64,000 bases of DNA from SIG714 sp964638675 (GCA_964638675.1 CAZXAU010000001.1:1-64000); one strand, 5' to 3'. Shown: positions 18,628 to 27,857, numbered from the stretch's first letter. Notes: generated by a model from the sequence alone, not told the origin. Numbers and translations: made by a program.

Positions 18628-18656
18628 TTGACAAAATGAATAATCAGGTGTATAAT
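18628..18656 (+). promoter_or_regulatory. Promoter for argG
   Basis: Perfect TTGACA (18628-18633), 17-base spacer and TATAAT (18651-18656), some 30 bases before the argG start. No obvious arginine-box palindrome. Confidence 0.9.
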
Positions 18657-18688
18657 AATGCATATTAATAAAGAAGAGGTAATTCAAA

Positions 18689-19921
18689 ATGGATAAAAGC
18701 AAAATCAAAAAGGTAGTCCTTGCCTACTCGGGCGGACTTGATACATCGATCATAATTCCGTGGCTCAAGGAAAACTACAACAACTGCGAGGTCATCGCTG
18801 TTTCGGCAAACGTCGGACAGGGCGATGAACTTGAAGGACTTGAAGAAAAAGCCATAAAGACAGGAGCATCAAAGCTCTACGTTCTCGACCTTACAGATGA
18901 GTATGTCGATGATTACATCATCCCCACAATGAAAGCCGGTGCTGTTTACGAGGATTATCTGCTCGGAACCAGCCATGCACGTCCCTGCATTGCTAAGCGT
19001 CTTGTAGAGGTTGCCATCAAAGAAGGCGCCGATGCTATCGCTCACGGTTGCACAGGTAAAGGAAACGACCAGGTCAGATTCGAGCTTGCTATCAAAGCAT
19101 TTGCACCCGATATGGCGATCATCGCACCTTGGAGAGAATGGGATATCAAGTCACGTGAGCAGGAGATCGACTATGCCGAAGCACACGACATTCCCCTCAA
19201 GATAAACCGTGAGACAAACTACTCCAAGGATAAGAACCTCTGGCACCTTTCGCACGAAGGTCTTGACCTTGAAGATACAGGCAACGAACCGCAGTATGAC
19301 AAGCCCGGATTCCTTGAACTCGGCGTATCACCTGCAATGGCTCCCGATGAACCGACATATGTTACTATAGATTTTGAACAGGGTAAACCTGTGGCGCTTG
19401 ACGGCGAGAAGATGAGTGCAAAGAATATCATTCTCAAGCTCAACGAGCTCGGCGGAAAGAACGGAATCGGACTCACAGATATCGTTGAAAACCGTCTTGT
19501 CGGTATGAAATGCCGCGGCGTATATGAAACTCCCGGCGGAACGATTCTTTATAAGGCACATGAAGCTCTCGAAACTATCTGCCTTGACAAGATGACTCTC
19601 CATGAAAAGCAGAAGCTTGCTATTACATTTGCTGAGCTTGTATATAACGGTCAGTGGTTCACACCTCTCCGTGAGGCTCTCTCAGCATTCGTAGATAAAA
19701 CTCAGGAGCATGTAACCGGTAAGGTCAAACTCAAGCTCTACAAGGGTAATATCATTAAAGCCGGAATTTGGAGCGACTGGTCACTCTACAGCGAAGCAAT
19801 CGCAACATTCGGCGAAAGCGATACCGACTACGATCAGAAGGACGCTCTCGGATTCATCAATCTGTTCGGACTTCCGATCAAGGTTCAGGCTACTGTCAAC
19901 AAGCAGAATGAAGGCAAATAA
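18689..19921 (+). CDS. argG: Argininosuccinate synthase
   Basis: 410 residues. The ATP-pyrophosphatase motif LAYSGGLDTSIIIPWL is at the N-terminus, followed by GCTGKGNDQVRFE and the citrulline/aspartate-binding GKPVALDGEKMS region. It joins citrulline and aspartate in arginine biosynthesis. argH and other arg genes are not adjacent; the gene is its own transcription unit with a strong promoter and terminator. Its C-rich third-position codons look like those of a highly expressed gene. Confidence 0.97.
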   Translation: MDKSKIKKVVLAYSGGLDTSIIIPWLKENYNNCEVIAVSANVGQGDELEGLEEKAIKTGASKLYVLDLTDEYVDDYIIPTMKAGAVYEDYLLGTSHARPCIAKRLVEVAIKEGADAIAHGCTGKGNDQVRFELAIKAFAPDMAIIAPWREWDIKSREQEIDYAEAHDIPLKINRETNYSKDKNLWHLSHEGLDLEDTGNEPQYDKPGFLELGVSPAMAPDEPTYVTIDFEQGKPVALDGEKMSAKNIILKLNELGGKNGIGLTDIVENRLVGMKCRGVYETPGGTILYKAHEALETICLDKMTLHEKQKLAITFAELVYNGQWFTPLREALSAFVDKTQEHVTGKVKLKLYKGNIIKAGIWSDWSLYSEAIATFGESDTDYDQKDALGFINLFGLPIKVQATVNKQNEGK

Positions 19922-19961
19922 GAATTGCACCCGGTGAATTTTTTGAATAATTAAAACACAG

Positions 19962-19994
19962 AAACCTGTTGTCAATAACGGCAACAGGTTTTTT
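19962..19994 (+). terminator. Terminator of argG
   Basis: 10-bp stem (19962-19971 with 19982-19991) and a T run. It may also serve the convergent dapA. Confidence 0.85.
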
Positions 19995-20045
19995 GATATT
20001 AAGTAATGTAAATGCTTGGCATAAAATGGACTTATCGGCTTTCGC

Positions 20046-20975
20046 TCAGCTGATAATTCCGAGTTTTTCAAGCTCCTGCTTTATTTCTGCTTTTATCATA
20101 TTTCCCGGTTCGCCGAGCGGAAGGCGTGTTTTATACGAACACATGCCGCAGAGTGACATTGCGTATTTTATTCCGATCGGATTTGTTTCGCCGAAAATTG
20201 CTTTTGTCAGATGATAATATCTGTTATGAAGCTCGAGCGCCGATTCGGTATCGCCTTTTGCATATTTATCACAAATTGCCTTTATCTCTTTCGGCATAAG
20301 ATTTGATATGACCGAGATAGTGCCTACAGCTCCGCAGGAAAGGAGTGGGAGTGTTCGGTCGTCATTTCCAGAATAAACGGGCAGGATCTTTTTTGAAAGC
20401 AACTCGACAGACTTTGAAAAATCATTTCCTGCTTCTTTATATGCAACAATATTCGAAATCTGCGAAAGCTCCTGTGCAGCATCCGGTGATATTTCGACAC
20501 CTGTTCTTGAAGGGACGTTGTAAAGGATCAGAGGTATGCCCTCTGCAGCATCGGCAATAAGCTTATAGTATTCGATAAGTCCCTGTCGGTTGCATTTATT
20601 ATAATATGGAGTTACGGCGAGAATTCCGTCAGCTCCTGCCTTGAGTGCCTGCTTTGTCTGCTTTTTGGCCTTGCTCGGGTCATTGCTTCCGCTTCCGATT
20701 ATCATTTTAATTTTGCCCCTGCAAAGCAACGATGAAAGCGATATGATTTCATTTCTTTCTGCGTCTGTCAGCACCGGTGCCTCTGATGTTGTTCCGAGAA
20801 TAACGATTCCATCCATTCCGGATGATATCTGGTCATTTATCAGCTTTTCGAGTGTATAAAAATCGACAGCTCCTTTTTCATCAAACGGAGTTATCATTGC
20901 ACTTGCCGCACCTTTGAAGGGAATGCGGTTCATTTTTTCATTATAAGTATTGTTCATTTGATTCAATTTCATCAC
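20046..20975 (-). CDS. dapA: 4-hydroxy-tetrahydrodipicolinate synthase
   Basis: 309 residues. DapA/NAL-family motifs: GTTSEAPVL (phosphate/pyruvate site), YNVPSRTGVE with the catalytic Tyr, and VAYKEAGND with the Schiff-base Lys. It condenses pyruvate with aspartate semialdehyde on the way to lysine and dipicolinate, the latter relevant to spores. Standard DapA begins a few residues before FKGAASAMITPF, so the first ~14 residues may not be translated (possible ATG at 20933). The frame's first codon is GTG. Confidence 0.93.
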   Translation of the reverse strand: MMKLNQMNNTYNEKMNRIPFKGAASAMITPFDEKGAVDFYTLEKLINDQISSGMDGIVILGTTSEAPVLTDAERNEIISLSSLLCRGKIKMIIGSGSNDPSKAKKQTKQALKAGADGILAVTPYYNKCNRQGLIEYYKLIADAAEGIPLILYNVPSRTGVEISPDAAQELSQISNIVAYKEAGNDFSKSVELLSKKILPVYSGNDDRTLPLLSCGAVGTISVISNLMPKEIKAICDKYAKGDTESALELHNRYYHLTKAIFGETNPIGIKYAMSLCGMCSYKTRLPLGEPGNMIKAEIKQELEKLGIIS

Positions 20976-21080
20976 CCGATATTATTATATGTCATTTTTA
21001 ATTTTCGGTTAACGGCTGATCTTTAAATAATTTTGTAAATAAATATTAAAACAGTCGGCAAAAAAGAAATGCTTTTGCTA

Positions 21081-21109
21081 TTGAAAATTCACATAAATTG
21101 TGGTATAAT
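21081..21109 (+). promoter_or_regulatory. Promoter for the COG0523 pair
   Basis: TTGAAA at 21081-21086, 17-base spacer, TATAAT at 21104-21109. I do not see a convincing Zur or Fur palindrome. Confidence 0.8.
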
Positions 21110-21156
21110 ATATCTGTAAAAAAATGTAAAGCAGACAGAAAGAAGGAGTTTATTAG

Positions 21157-22254
21157 ATGACAAAAATAGATATATTTTCGGGTTTTCTCGGAGCCGGCAA
21201 GACGACCCTTATAAAAAAGCTTATTAAAGAGGCTTATGCCGGTGAAAAGCTTGTTCTTATTGAAAATGAATTCGGCGATATCGGAATAGACGGCGGATTC
21301 ATGAAGGAAGCGGGAATTACTGTCAACGAGATCAATTCGGGATGCATCTGCTGTTCTCTTGTAGGAGATTTCGGCGATGCACTTAAAAAGGTTATGCAGA
21401 CCTATTCACCCGACCGCATTATAATCGAGCCGTCGGGAGTCGGTAAGCTTTCGGATATAGTTGAAGCCATAAAGGATGCACAGCTTGAGGGAGCTGTTAT
21501 CAATTCTGCATCCACTATAGTAGATGCGACAAAGTGCAAGATCTATATGAAAAACTTTGGCGAGTTTTTCAACAACCAGATCGAATGCACCAAGTGTATA
21601 ATTCTCAGCCACACTGCAAATATGAGCGAGGAAAAGCTTGCTACAGCCATAGGACTTATCCGCGAAAAGAATTCCGATGCCGTGATAATCACGACACAGT
21701 GGGACAAATTGGACGGAAAGCAGATACTTTCGGCTATTGAAAACACCGATACAATGGCGGCTTATCTTGAAGAGCTTGCTAAGGCTGTTAATGATGAAGA
21801 AGAGTGCCATTGCCACCATCACCATCATCATGACGAAGACGAAGAGGACGAATGTCACTGCCATCATCACCATCACGACGAGGATGAAGAAGGTGAGTGC
21901 CACTGTCATCACCACGATGAAGAGGAAGGTGAACATCATCACCACCACCACCATCATCATCACGGACATGATGCCGATGAAGTATTCACGAGCTGGGGCA
22001 GGGAAACTGCAAAGAGCTTTACCAAGAGTGCTCTTGAAAAAATACTTGCCGAGCTTCAGAATGAGGAAAAATACGGCACAGTTCTCCGTGCCAAGGGTAT
22101 TGTTCCGTGTGCGGAATGTGACAAATGGATCCACTTTGACTATGTTCCGGGTGAGGCCGACATACGCACAGGTGCCGCTATGGTAACCGGAAGGATCTGC
22201 GTTATCGGTTCAAAGCTTAATGAGGACGCACTTTCACAGCTTTTCGGAGTTTAA
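21157..22254 (+). CDS. COG0523 GTPase (CobW/ZagA-like) with His-rich tract
   Basis: 365 residues. Walker A at 9-17 (GFLGAGKTT) and the family metal motif CICC at 63-66 mark a COG0523 metallochaperone GTPase. Residues ~214-272 are low-complexity with three CHCHHH-type clusters separated by acidic stretches and ending in a run of ten His. The C-terminal CobW domain follows (about 275-365) and holds another CAEC pair. Relatives deliver zinc (ZagA), cobalt or nitrile-hydratase iron. The tract suggests metal buffering. It is followed after 58 bases by a second, divergent GTPase. Confidence 0.9.
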   Translation: MTKIDIFSGFLGAGKTTLIKKLIKEAYAGEKLVLIENEFGDIGIDGGFMKEAGITVNEINSGCICCSLVGDFGDALKKVMQTYSPDRIIIEPSGVGKLSDIVEAIKDAQLEGAVINSASTIVDATKCKIYMKNFGEFFNNQIECTKCIILSHTANMSEEKLATAIGLIREKNSDAVIITTQWDKLDGKQILSAIENTDTMAAYLEELAKAVNDEEECHCHHHHHHDEDEEDECHCHHHHHDEDEEGECHCHHHDEEEGEHHHHHHHHHHGHDADEVFTSWGRETAKSFTKSALEKILAELQNEEKYGTVLRAKGIVPCAECDKWIHFDYVPGEADIRTGAAMVTGRICVIGSKLNEDALSQLFGV

Positions 22255-22312
22255 TCCGACAAAAATCTTATTCAGTCAATAGAGTTATTATAAGGAAAGG
22301 AATGATTTCCGA

Positions 22313-23269
22313 ATGAATGAAATAGAAATGCCTGTATATTTGTTTCTCGGCTTCCTGTCATCGGGAAAAACATCTTTTATCAAGGAAAGCTTTGACGATG
22401 AGAAAATGAACCCCAAGGGGATCAAGACACTTCTTATTGTCTGTGAAGACGGCGAGGAGGAATACGATGCCGACGAGCTTGCCGCAAAAGGTGTTATTGT
22501 AGAAATGATAGATTCCAAGGACAAGCTGACCGAGGACCGTCTGGCGGCAAGAGTTCGCAGACATGCTCCCTCGAGAGTTTTTGTTGAATACAACGGAATG
22601 TGGGATATAAACACATTTTATGAGGCTATGCCCGAGGATTGGGTAATATATCAGCAGACTGTATTTTTCGACGCTGAGACGATCATCGGATACAATGCGA
22701 ATATGCGTCAGCTTGTTTATGACAAGATACAGAATTCTGACTGCGTGATATTCAAAAACGTCCCGGATGATAGTGACGTTATGCCGCTGCACAAACTTAT
22801 CCGTGGAATGTCAAGGGGAATTCAGATATTTTATGAATATAAGAGCGGAAAAACGATGAGGGATGAAATTGTCGATCCTCTGCCCTTTGATGTAAACGCC
22901 GATATTATAGAAATTCAGGATCGTGATTTTGCAATATGGTTCTCCGATATGAGCGATAATCTTAAGAATTACGACAAAAAGACGGTTGAATATCTTGGAA
23001 TGGTGGTTAAACAGCCCGATATGCCCAAGGGGTATATTGTGGTCGGCAGGCATATTATGACCTGCTGTGAAGCCGATATTGCATATAACGGTCTTGCTGT
23101 AAAAGGTCTTGATACCTCGGCTTACAAAACATATGACTGGGTAAGACTTACGGGAAAGATCTCGGTTGAAAAATGTTCGCTCTACGGCTCCTCAAAGGGA
23201 CCTGTTATCACTGCACTCTCTGTAACTCCTGCCGAAGAGCCGGATGATGTTGTTGCGACATATTATTGA
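22313..23269 (+). CDS. COG0523-like GTPase fused to a YcgQ/TIGR03943-like domain
   Basis: 318 residues. The N-terminal half has a P-loop (LGFLSSGKTSF) and the COG0523 layout but lacks the CxCC metal motif. The C-terminal part (~225-318) has VEYLGMVV..., GRHIMTCCEADIAYNGLAV and WVRLTG, which resemble the conserved end of YcgQ/TIGR03943 proteins. In Bacillus, YcgQ and the permease YcgR belong to the zinc-starvation regulon with ZagA. Finding both domains in one protein next to a His-rich ZagA-like protein suggests metal allocation. The fusion assignment is from memory of motifs and is moderately sure. Confidence 0.7.
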   Translation: MNEIEMPVYLFLGFLSSGKTSFIKESFDDEKMNPKGIKTLLIVCEDGEEEYDADELAAKGVIVEMIDSKDKLTEDRLAARVRRHAPSRVFVEYNGMWDINTFYEAMPEDWVIYQQTVFFDAETIIGYNANMRQLVYDKIQNSDCVIFKNVPDDSDVMPLHKLIRGMSRGIQIFYEYKSGKTMRDEIVDPLPFDVNADIIEIQDRDFAIWFSDMSDNLKNYDKKTVEYLGMVVKQPDMPKGYIVVGRHIMTCCEADIAYNGLAVKGLDTSAYKTYDWVRLTGKISVEKCSLYGSSKGPVITALSVTPAEEPDDVVATYY

Positions 23270-23318
23270 TCTGCATTGAAGGATATACAGCTTACAGATA
23301 AAAAAGATAAACAATGAT

Positions 23319-23363
23319 GCAAAGCTCTCCCGATTCGGTTTGTTCCGAATGGGAGAGCTTTGC
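23319..23363 (+). terminator. Bidirectional terminator
   Basis: Very long stem (GCAAAGCTCTCCCGATTCGG with its near-perfect complement) between the convergent GTPase operon and the Cys-rich gene. Confidence 0.85.
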
Positions 23364-23411
23364 ATTAAATTGTCTGCTCAGAATGTTGCTTTTCAGATTC
23401 AGTTATTTTAT

Positions 23412-24239
23412 TTACCGCTTTTTGCATTCACAGTCGCTTTTGAATGTCATGCTTCCGCCCGGAACGACCGAGGGAGAGAACTCTGCGACCGGAAAAGCCA
23501 TTTTTGAGAATACGGCACAGGGGTCAAGGTCGGTGCATATCGGGCATTCCTTTTCGGGAATGCTGTATTCACATGCAGAAACGACAAGCTGAGAGGGTCT
23601 CTCTATGCGGATTACCGAGAAAAATCCGAGTGATACATAAAGCTGTTTGTCGGAACGGTCATACTCGCTCATATTGCCGTTGATGCAGGCGCAGACCTTC
23701 TGCGGAAGTTCACTTGCACATGAACAGCAGCAGTGGCAGGGTTCGCATCTTTCCTTGAGTTTGATCGAGAGTGCAATAGGGTCGACCAGCTCTACCACTA
23801 CATTGGGCTTATCTGTTCCTTCCTCGGGTTCAACGCATCCGCCGCAGAAATTGGTATCAATGTTCGAACGGAATGTACGTGCATTTCCGTCTCCGCCGAA
23901 GAGAACGACCTTCTTTTCGGTTACTGCGATTCCTTCAATTTCCTGTATTTTACCCATGCAAATGCAGCATTCGATCGTGATCTTTGTGTAGAATCTGACT
24001 GTTATCTGGTAGAATCCACGATTGAATTGTATACGGTCGGCATTTATATTACAACAAATAACCTTTGTCTCCTTAACGCGAAAGCTTCCCGCTTTTTCAA
24101 TTATCTCCTGTCCGAAATCAGTGAGAAATACTTTTGCATCCTCAAAGCAATCCTTGTCACGACAACTGTCGAGAATTCTCATTGTGTCGATGCATACATT
24201 GTCACGAGAACCGTACATCGGAACTCTTGCTTCGCTCAT
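23412..24239 (-). CDS. Conserved-looking cysteine-rich protein, function unknown
   Basis: 275 residues with some two dozen cysteines, including a dense CEPCHCCCSCAS cluster at about residues 163-175, CICMG, FCGGC and a final CECKKR. The N-terminal segment DNVCIDTMRILDSCRDKDCFED looks like a conserved block I associate with uncharacterised clostridial proteins, some annotated as spore-coat-like. There is no signal peptide or membrane helix. Metal binding or disulfide cross-linking (as in a coat protein) are both possible. It is a single-gene unit between two terminators. Confidence 0.65.
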   Translation of the reverse strand: MSEARVPMYGSRDNVCIDTMRILDSCRDKDCFEDAKVFLTDFGQEIIEKAGSFRVKETKVICCNINADRIQFNRGFYQITVRFYTKITIECCICMGKIQEIEGIAVTEKKVVLFGGDGNARTFRSNIDTNFCGGCVEPEEGTDKPNVVVELVDPIALSIKLKERCEPCHCCCSCASELPQKVCACINGNMSEYDRSDKQLYVSLGFFSVIRIERPSQLVVSACEYSIPEKECPICTDLDPCAVFSKMAFPVAEFSPSVVPGGSMTFKSDCECKKR

Positions 24240-24360
24240 TTTGTTTTATCCTCCGTTAATATATGTGTAAAGGCGTGCCGATCGGATGTCGGTTTTTTTG
24301 CCTTTCACCATATCTTATGCCGAAGATTTTTTTTTGATAATAAAAATGCCTTTATGTTGA

Positions 24361-24405
24361 AAAAAGACTCTGCAATTATCCTTCGGATCATTGCAAAGTC
24401 TTTTT
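24361..24405 (-). terminator. Terminator of the sugar operon
   Basis: Imperfect stem AAAAAGACT...AGTCTTTTT with TGCAAT/ATTGCA inside; a T run is present in both directions. It closes the leftward TIM-barrel operon. Confidence 0.75.
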
Positions 24406-24429
24406 AATTTATCACTTTTTGTGCTTTTA

Positions 24430-25395
24430 TCATGTCCACCACATATCGCCGGGGTTTTCAAAGATTATTACATCCTTGAGGAATGCAATTGCTTTCTCGA
24501 GTCCTTCTTTATCGGACATCATTGCATCTTCATGTTCAATGCTGATAACTCCGTCATAGCCTACTGCCTTGAGGTTGCTTATAATATCCTTCCATACACT
24601 CATATCGTTTCCGTAGCCTACTGTGCGGAATTCCCATGATCTTGAAAGCGCATCGCCGTAGCCGTCTGTATCAAGCACGCCCTTATAAGCACACACCGAT
24701 CTATTGATCTTTGTGTCCTTTGCGTGGAAGTGATATATCGCTCCTTTGAGATACCTTATTGCCTGTACCGGGTCAATGCCCTGCCAGAACAGGTGGCTCG
24801 GGTCTATGTTTGCGCCGATGGTTTCACCTACGGCTTCCCGAAGCTCCATAAGCGTTGTGGGATTATACACGCAGAATCCCGGGTGCATTTCAAATGCTAT
24901 CTTTTTTACTCCGTGAGCATTGCAGAATTTAACTTTTTCTTTCCAATACGGAATGAGGACCTGCTCCCACTGCCATTTCTTGATCTGCTTATATTCGTTC
25001 GGCCATGTACATGTTACCCAGTTGGGATTCTGGCTTTGCTCGCAGTCTCCCGGACAGCCCGAGAATCCGACTATTGTATCGATTCCCATCTGCTCGGCAA
25101 GCAGAATAGCTGCATTAAAATCATCCTCAAAGCGTTTCGCAATCTCTTTATTCGGGTGTACCGGGTTTCCGTGGCATGCAAGTGCCGGAATACTCATATT
25201 GTATTCTTTCAGAAGATTTTTAAGATTTTCAATTTTCTCCGGATGTGCAACAAAATCTGCTGCATCACAGTGTGCTTTTCCCGGATATCCTCCGCATCCG
25301 AGCTCAAGATCCGTAACTCCAAGCTTTGACAGATACTTTATCATTTCCTCAAGTGACATACTGCTGAGGACAGGTGACATAACTCCAAGTCTCAT
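24430..25395 (-). CDS. Sugar phosphate isomerase/epimerase-type TIM barrel
   Basis: 321 residues of the AP-endonuclease-2/xylose-isomerase-like fold: LGVTDLELGCGGYPG, FEMHPGFCVYN, IGANIDPSHLFWQG, YHFHAKDT and ISIEHEDAMM supply the usual His/Asp/Glu metal ligands. Relatives act on sugars, inositols or keto-sugars. It is the last gene of a leftward group with a Gfo/Idh dehydrogenase and a second TIM barrel, separated from them by a repeat copy. The ribosome site AAAGGAG is strong. The substrate is unknown. Confidence 0.88.
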   Translation of the reverse strand: MRLGVMSPVLSSMSLEEMIKYLSKLGVTDLELGCGGYPGKAHCDAADFVAHPEKIENLKNLLKEYNMSIPALACHGNPVHPNKEIAKRFEDDFNAAILLAEQMGIDTIVGFSGCPGDCEQSQNPNWVTCTWPNEYKQIKKWQWEQVLIPYWKEKVKFCNAHGVKKIAFEMHPGFCVYNPTTLMELREAVGETIGANIDPSHLFWQGIDPVQAIRYLKGAIYHFHAKDTKINRSVCAYKGVLDTDGYGDALSRSWEFRTVGYGNDMSVWKDIISNLKAVGYDGVISIEHEDAMMSDKEGLEKAIAFLKDVIIFENPGDMWWT

Positions 25396-25414
25396 ATATT
25401 TTACTCCTTTTTGT

Positions 25415-25587
25415 TCGGGGAAACTTTCTATAGAAAGTTCCCCGTGAAGCTTTCTTCAGAAAACTTCACATTTGTCCCCTCAAAGACTTTATAAAATGAG
25501 GGTGTTATAGATGCCTCGCTGAAATGAGGCGGGAACTGTAATCGTTTGAACTGTATCCGTCATGTGGGGCTCATGCCCCACACGGTT
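25415..25587 (+). repeat. Dispersed multi-hairpin repeat, copy D
   Basis: Same order as copy C: hairpin 1 (GGGGAAACTTTC...GAAAGTTCCCC), hairpin 2 (GTGAAGCTTTC...), the CAAAGACTTTAT block, and hairpin 3 (CCGTCATGTGGGGC / GCCCCACACGG). It sits inside an apparent operon, which argues against a plain strong terminator. Confidence 0.85.
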
Positions 25588-25604
25588 AATACTAAAAATA
25601 ATGA

Positions 25605-26699
25605 TCAGTCTTCAAAATAGAAGGGCTTGCCTGTCTTGGCTGATTCGTAGATTCCTTCGAGAATTCTTGTTACCGTATATGCCTGCTCGGGGAGGGTTGT
25701 CGGATTCTTTCTCTTTCTTACTGCATTGATCCACTGTGCTGCTTCGACATCTGCGGCACTTCCGCCTGTTGCTCCGTCAAAGAATGCAACTCCGCCTGCC
25801 GAGAAATCGGGTTTTGTGACATACTGTCTGCCGTTGTTGATTCCGTTGATACGCAATCCGTCGATCATATCCGCACCTGCTTTTGTTCCGCATATGCTTG
25901 TTACTGCTTCTCTTGTTTCGAGTGAATTGAGCGCCCATGACGATTCAAGAATGATCGTTGCACCGTTTTCCATAACTATAAATCCGAATGCCGAATCTTC
26001 AACCGTGAATTCTTCGGGATTCCAGTCGCCCCATGCATTGCCCGAGGGGAATATGTCGCCCAGCTTTTTGTATGTAGTTCCCACGCAATACTTAGGCTTA
26101 TAGTTATTCATTACCCACAAGGTAAGGTCGAGTGCATGTGTTCCTATGTCGATAAGAGGTCCGCCGCCCTGCTCGTATTCATTGAGGAAAACTCCCCATG
26201 TCGGAACTGCTCTGCGGCGAATTGCCGTTGCTTTTGCGAAATAAATATCTCCGAAAACATCCTTTTCTGCTTCCTGCTTGAGATACTGCGAATCGTTGCG
26301 GAATCTGTTCTGATAACCTATTGTCAAAAGTTTTCCTGTGCGTTTTGCGGCGTCAACCATCTTCTTTGCTTCTATGGAGTTGATAGCCATCGGCTTTTCG
26401 CACATTACATCCTTACCTGCCTCAAGGGCATCAACCGTAATAAAGCTGTGTGAACGGTTGGGGGTGAGGACGTGTATAACGTCAATTGTCTCGTCCTTGA
26501 GAAGCTCTTTGTAGTCGGTGTAGGTTTTTGCATCCTGAGTGCCGAACTGTTTAGCCGCTTTTTCAGCTCTTTCGGGGATGATATCGCAAAATGCCACCAT
26601 CTCTACTCCCTTGATTCTCTTCAGGGCCGGCATATGCTTGTTGTTTGCTATTCCGCCGCATCCTATAATGCCTATTTTAATTGTTTTGAGTTCTTCCAT
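25605..26699 (-). CDS. Gfo/Idh/MocA-family oxidoreductase
   Basis: About 364 residues. N-terminal NAD(P) Rossmann motif IKIGIIGCGGIANNKH, then the family signature CEKPMAINSIEAKKMVDAA and the catalytic-domain segment IDIGTHALDLTLW. Members oxidise or epimerise sugars and cyclitols. I start at the ATG at 26699 because GGGAGG lies eight bases before it; the frame continues to 26741 without support. With two TIM-barrel isomerases it probably forms a pathway for a modified sugar or inositol. Confidence 0.9.
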   Translation of the reverse strand: MEELKTIKIGIIGCGGIANNKHMPALKRIKGVEMVAFCDIIPERAEKAAKQFGTQDAKTYTDYKELLKDETIDVIHVLTPNRSHSFITVDALEAGKDVMCEKPMAINSIEAKKMVDAAKRTGKLLTIGYQNRFRNDSQYLKQEAEKDVFGDIYFAKATAIRRRAVPTWGVFLNEYEQGGGPLIDIGTHALDLTLWVMNNYKPKYCVGTTYKKLGDIFPSGNAWGDWNPEEFTVEDSAFGFIVMENGATIILESSWALNSLETREAVTSICGTKAGADMIDGLRINGINNGRQYVTKPDFSAGGVAFFDGATGGSAADVEAAQWINAVRKRKNPTTLPEQAYTVTRILEGIYESAKTGKPFYFED

Positions 26700-26743
26700 T
26701 ATATTTTCCTCCCGATCGGTTGATCGATTTAAAAATTGCATTT

Positions 26744-27532
26744 TTAGTTTAATATAAACTGTTTTATGTAGTTTTGTGTGAAATCAATTCCGGCAGATCC
26801 GAGCTTGCCCTGCCATGTACCCGAATGCGGTTCGATACTGAGTCCTCCGTCATATTTACGTGCATAGAGTATCGAGAATATCGAACCCCATTTGAGATCG
26901 TCCATGCCTGCCGGCGGATCGTCAACATATCTGCCGCCTCCGCAATGAGTCGTCCCCTTGATATGGAAATGTGCGATCTTTTCGCCGTAGTCGGACATTT
27001 CACGGAGATAGTCGTTTCCTCGGTTATACGCATGTGAGCAGTCGTATTTCAGCATCAACTCGGGAAGCTCACCCATAACGATATCCCAATCGTTCGGCGA
27101 TACTATAAAATTGTTCCAATCGCAGTTTTCTATTGCAATTTTGATTTTGCTGTTTCCTCTTCGTTCGAGAACTTTTCCGAAAAGTTCGATTGCTGCTGTA
27201 TAATTCTTGTATTTTGATACGCTTTTATCTTCGTTACATCCGCACACAAAAACCTGCGCCCCGATATCTATTGCTGTATCAAGCGTTTGAAGATATAACG
27301 ATAGCTTACTCTCGTCAAGCTTGCCGCCGACATTGATCTCGTGATTCCATCTTCCCAGCGACAAGACGGGGACACCTGTGCGTGCGATATTTTCTTTGAT
27401 CGAATCCTTATTTGAAATTACTCTTTCACAATCCGAATCAAAATTGCAACATACTTCTATAAAATCAAGTCCTTTATTTTTGACAAAATCAAAGTTTTCG
27501 GCCTTATAGCCGTTGATAATTCCAAGTTTCAT
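26744..27532 (-). CDS. Sugar phosphate isomerase/epimerase-type TIM barrel
   Basis: About 262 residues; a second, only distantly similar member of the xylose-isomerase-like family. Metal-site segments: KIAIENCDWNNF, LKYDCSHAYNRGND, AHFHIKGT and LSIEPHSGTW. The ATG at 27532 has AGGT just upstream and begins MKLGIINGY, a normal N-terminus; the longer frame to 27577 is unlikely. First gene after a strong promoter at 27660-27688. Confidence 0.87.
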   Translation of the reverse strand: MKLGIINGYKAENFDFVKNKGLDFIEVCCNFDSDCERVISNKDSIKENIARTGVPVLSLGRWNHEINVGGKLDESKLSLYLQTLDTAIDIGAQVFVCGCNEDKSVSKYKNYTAAIELFGKVLERRGNSKIKIAIENCDWNNFIVSPNDWDIVMGELPELMLKYDCSHAYNRGNDYLREMSDYGEKIAHFHIKGTTHCGGGRYVDDPPAGMDDLKWGSIFSILYARKYDGGLSIEPHSGTWQGKLGSAGIDFTQNYIKQFILN

Positions 27533-27659
27533 ATTTACCTGTTTTATGCGGTCTGTATCTGCATTATGAAAATGCAAGGTCAGATCACAGCATATTTTTT
27601 CCTTCCGATCATCGCTATCCGGTTATTATCGAGCTATTATCCCAGCTCGATCTGTTGCG

Positions 27660-27688
27660 ATTATATCAAAAAGATTGACGATTGTCAA
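27660..27688 (-). promoter_or_regulatory. Promoter of the TIM-barrel/Gfo-Idh operon
   Basis: On the minus strand: TTGACA (27683-27688), 17-base spacer, TATAAT (27660-27665). The ~120-base leader holds a small GAGCT...AGCTC inverted repeat near 27631-27648 that could be an operator. Confidence 0.88.
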
Positions 27689-27790
27689 TAACTTTTCACT
27701 AAATATTTCTATCTTTCTAATTTAATTTTTGTATGTATGTGAATAAAATGTTACACGCCAAACATACCGGAGCATTCCACCAAAAACAAG

Positions 27791-27830
27791 AAAAAACCGT
27801 CCTCACTTTCAGATTGAAGACGGTTTTTTT
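27791..27830 (-). terminator. Terminator of the MsmX-like gene
   Basis: 11-bp stem (27791-27801 with 27819-27829) and T runs on both strands. Confidence 0.85.
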
Positions 27831-27857
27831 ATAAATATTTATTGTATGTGCAGATAA

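Noticed and set aside
21406..22134. Long leftward open frame opposite the His-rich GTPase
   Set aside because: Generated by the complementary strand of His/Asp/Glu codons giving Met/Val runs; no ribosome site or family resemblance.
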